54,613 bases of DNA, taken from positions 1-54,613 of the forward strand of contig CAIUGL010000019.1 in the NCBI GenBank assembly GCA_903898715.1. The letters are read 5' to 3'. Position numbers and translations under genes: made by a program. A model generated the notes under the pieces. It saw only the letters and a list, made by a program, of their open reading frames with translations, was not told where the DNA came from and searched no databases. The DNA is from an uncultured Cytophagaceae bacterium. GTDB lineage: Bacteria; Bacteroidota; Bacteroidia; Cytophagales; Spirosomataceae. Shown here in pieces: positions 52,836 to 54,613 of the stretch (position 1 is its first letter; each line of letters begins with the position of its first letter).

Positions 52836-53843
52836 CTATGCGTTCATTCTATTTTTAACTAAATCGATGGCCAAAAAGAAGGCATGCAAGAATGAGCTTG
52901 GATCAGCTTCATTTTTTCCTGCAATGTCATAGGCCGTTCCATGGTCAGGAGAGGTGCGGATGATCGGCAAACCTGCTGTGAAGTTAACGCCTGTTTTGAA
53001 TGCGATGTATTTGAATGGAATTAATCCTTGGTCATGGTACATCCCTAAAACGCCATCAAATTCTTTGAATTGCGCTTTTCCGAAGAATCCATCCGCCGGA
53101 TAAGGACCAAAAACGAGGTTGCCTTTGCTTCTAAATTCATCGATGACCGGTTGGATAATTTCCAATTCTTCCTGGCCCAACAGCCCTGCTTCACCTGCGT
53201 GAGGATTCAATCCCAACACAGCTAATTTAGGTTTGTCAATTGCGAAATCTTCGCGTAAACTCTGTAAAAACGTGGTGATTTTTTCGCGGATAAGTTCCTT
53301 GCTCAATGCTTTGCTTACTTCTAAAAGTGGCAAGTGGCCTGTGGCAACTCCCACGCGCAATTCGTCGCTTACGAGCATCATCAACGATGATTTTGCTTCG
53401 AAACGTTCTGTTAAATATTCGGTATGTCCGGGGAATTTAAAGTCTTCCGATTGGATATTATGCTTGTTGATGGGAGCCGTAACAATCGCTGAAAGAACCC
53501 CAGAATCGAGGTCTTTGGCAGCGCGATCTAAGCAAGCAAAAGCTGCTTTTCCGGCCTCCGGGGTTACTTTCCCGGGTTCGACTAGGGTGTTTGAGTCGTC
53601 CCAACACGTTATTACATAGCTTTGATCTGTCCCAGCTTCATTTAAATCCCTAATTTCTTTGATGGACCATTCAGGCAATTCCAATTGCTTACGCGTGAAT
53701 TCGAGCACTTTTTTGGAACCGTAAATGACTGGCGTGCACCATTTCAAAATACGCTGGCTACCCAATGCTTTGAGAATGACTTCCGGTCCGATGCCGTTAT
53801 AATCTCCAAGGGTGATGCCGATAAAAGGTTTCGATGCGCTCAT
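52836..53843 (-). CDS. pdxA: 4-hydroxythreonine-4-phosphate dehydrogenase
   Basis: A 335-residue enzyme that oxidises 4-phosphohydroxy-L-threonine in pyridoxal phosphate synthesis, working before PdxJ. Motifs are GITLGDYNGIGPEVILKAL at the start (GDPxGIGPE in most), VTAPINKHNI, FPGHTEYLTERF (His of the metal site), LGLNPHAGEAGLLGQEE, MYHDQGLIPFKYIAFKTGVNFTAGLP (metal His) and RTSPDHGTAYDIAGK (metal His). All three zinc-binding histidines are present. It is the first gene of a minus-strand operon with a 2-hydroxyacid dehydrogenase, mutS2 and a TPR lipoprotein. The 198-base region to the divergent pyc gene is AT-rich and should hold promoters for both. Confidence 0.97.
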   Translation of the reverse strand: MSASKPFIGITLGDYNGIGPEVILKALGSQRILKWCTPVIYGSKKVLEFTRKQLELPEWSIKEIRDLNEAGTDQSYVITCWDDSNTLVEPGKVTPEAGKAAFACLDRAAKDLDSGVLSAIVTAPINKHNIQSEDFKFPGHTEYLTERFEAKSSLMMLVSDELRVGVATGHLPLLEVSKALSKELIREKITTFLQSLREDFAIDKPKLAVLGLNPHAGEAGLLGQEELEIIQPVIDEFRSKGNLVFGPYPADGFFGKAQFKEFDGVLGMYHDQGLIPFKYIAFKTGVNFTAGLPIIRTSPDHGTAYDIAGKNEADPSSFLHAFFLAIDLVKNRMNA

Positions 53844-54041
53844 GAATGCTAGGTAAAATTAGGGTTCGCAAGTTAACAATTTTCGAATCATGGAAATAGG
53901 ATTTTTTTAAACCTGCCGTTTTTTAGTAACGAACCCAATAATAATTGTAAAATTTCAATATTTGCCAAATTTTATATGGCTCAGGGTGTTGAAATCCCAA
54001 TATTTTTATCATTTTTGTTATACTGCATTAAATCTAATCGA

Positions 54042-54613
54042 ATGCCAAAATCCTACGTTAACAAAATCAACAGCCTGCTTATCGCGAATCGCGGTGAGAT
54101 CGCTATTCGTATCATGCGTGCCGCTTCTGAATTAGGAATCAGAACGGTTGCCATTTATACCTTCGAAGATCGTTATTCACTTCACCGTTACAAAGCGGAT
54201 GAAGCCTACCAAATCGGTAAAGAGAATGAACCTTTGAAACCCTATTTGGATATCGAAGGATTGATTTCTTTATGTAAATCCAAAAAGATTGATGCGATTC
54301 ACCCGGGCTACGGTTTCTTATCTGAAAACGTGGTGTTGGCCCGTCGGTGCCGAGAAGAAGGCATTGTATTCGTAGGCCCTTCTCCAGAAGCGATGGATGC
54401 GCTCGGTGATAAAGTTGCTGCCAAAGTTGCCGCACTCAAAGCTAACGTGCCGATGATCCTTGATTCGAAAGGGGATATGTCGGTGTACGAAAATGCCCTG
54501 GCTGAAGCGCGTCGGATTACGTTCCCTGTCATGGTGAAAGCTGTTGCAGGTGGTGGTGGTCGTGGGATGCGGGTGGTTTATTCCGAAGCAGAATTAGAAA
54601 AAGCACATTCAGA
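54042..54613 (+). CDS. pyc: pyruvate carboxylase, N-terminal part (runs off the window)
   Basis: The frame opens at an ATG at 54042 (MPKSYVNKINSLLIANRGEI) and continues past the end of the window; about 190 residues are visible. This is the biotin carboxylase N-domain: LLIANRGEIAIRIMRAA, then FEDRYSLHRYKADEAYQIG, the sequence typical of pyruvate carboxylase rather than acetyl-CoA carboxylase AccC (which has DRxALHVxLADE). AIHPGYGFLSEN and the ATP-grasp loop VKAVAGGGGRGMRVV follow. A full-length enzyme has about 1150 residues and makes oxaloacetate from pyruvate. The rest, and hence the biotin domain, is outside the window, so a stand-alone carboxylase subunit cannot be formally excluded. Confidence 0.88.
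   Translation, partial: MPKSYVNKINSLLIANRGEIAIRIMRAASELGIRTVAIYTFEDRYSLHRYKADEAYQIGKENEPLKPYLDIEGLISLCKSKKIDAIHPGYGFLSENVVLARRCREEGIVFVGPSPEAMDALGDKVAAKVAALKANVPMILDSKGDMSVYENALAEARRITFPVMVKAVAGGGGRGMRVVYSEAELEKAHS

Noticed and set aside
53844-54041. Small RNA or gene in the AT-rich region between pdxA and pyc
   Set aside because: No open frame with a start signal, no strong hairpin; it is best read as a divergent promoter region, although no exact -7 box was found.

Overview
The window reads as chromosome of a Bacteroidota bacterium, most likely from the Cytophagales. Supporting signs are a TonB receptor with an N-terminal carboxypeptidase-regulatory-like domain paired with a DUF4249 lipoprotein, DUF1080 and Gfo/Idh/MocA sugar genes, YfhO, MutS2, an NFACT protein of Bacteroidota length, moderate GC, and almost no Shine-Dalgarno sequences. 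A few upstream regions carry a TAnnTTTG-like -7 box. Genus cannot be decided from the sequence alone. There are no rRNA or tRNA genes, IS elements, phage genes or CRISPR arrays.

Layout. 1-2705 (+): the end of a PQQ-type sugar (sorbosone-like) dehydrogenase, an outer-membrane-type protein and an AlkB-type alkane hydroxylase, then a small DUF1566 protein convergent with it. 3255-8597 (+): a 1001-aa exported TPR protein, a beta-barrel protein and a lipoprotein, a probable envelope unit. 8601-11618 (-): MazG-like pyrophosphohydrolase, dtd, mgtE, rsmA. 11693-17690 (+): a large hybrid histidine kinase and clpB, closed by a perfect terminator. 17885-20181 (-): an aldehyde dehydrogenase and FAH-family dehydratase that together match the last two steps of Weimberg-type pentose oxidation. 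20255-21409 (-): a DUF2442/DUF4160 pair and yigZ. 21433-25824 (+): rqcH, an SGLT-type symporter, an arginase-family enzyme. 25974-29514 (-): an MFS carrier overlapping acs. 29582-32440 (+): a small membrane protein, a DEAD-box helicase, miaA. 32422-37024 (-): two rhodaneses, a PASTA protein, then a Gfo/Idh oxidoreductase and a double DUF1080 protein. 37193-44950 (+): metZ, a lone nuoH, TonB receptor/DUF4249 pair, hemH, an EamA carrier. 45102-53843 (-): yicC, yfhO-like, FKBP/SlyD, and a tight operon pdxA / 2-hydroxyacid dehydrogenase / mutS2 / TPR lipoprotein. 54042-end (+): start of pyruvate carboxylase.

Most genes are housekeeping or central metabolism. The least explained structure is non-coding: three gene-end regions (25795-25973, 33845-34325, 44941-45113) are built from the same three families of short degenerate words, partly arranged as long inverted repeats. 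They supply the stop codons, and in one case the C-terminal residues, of the genes they touch. The clpB 3' region carries a second, unrelated element: a 53-bp palindromic repeat in two copies that differ only at one base at the palindrome centre.
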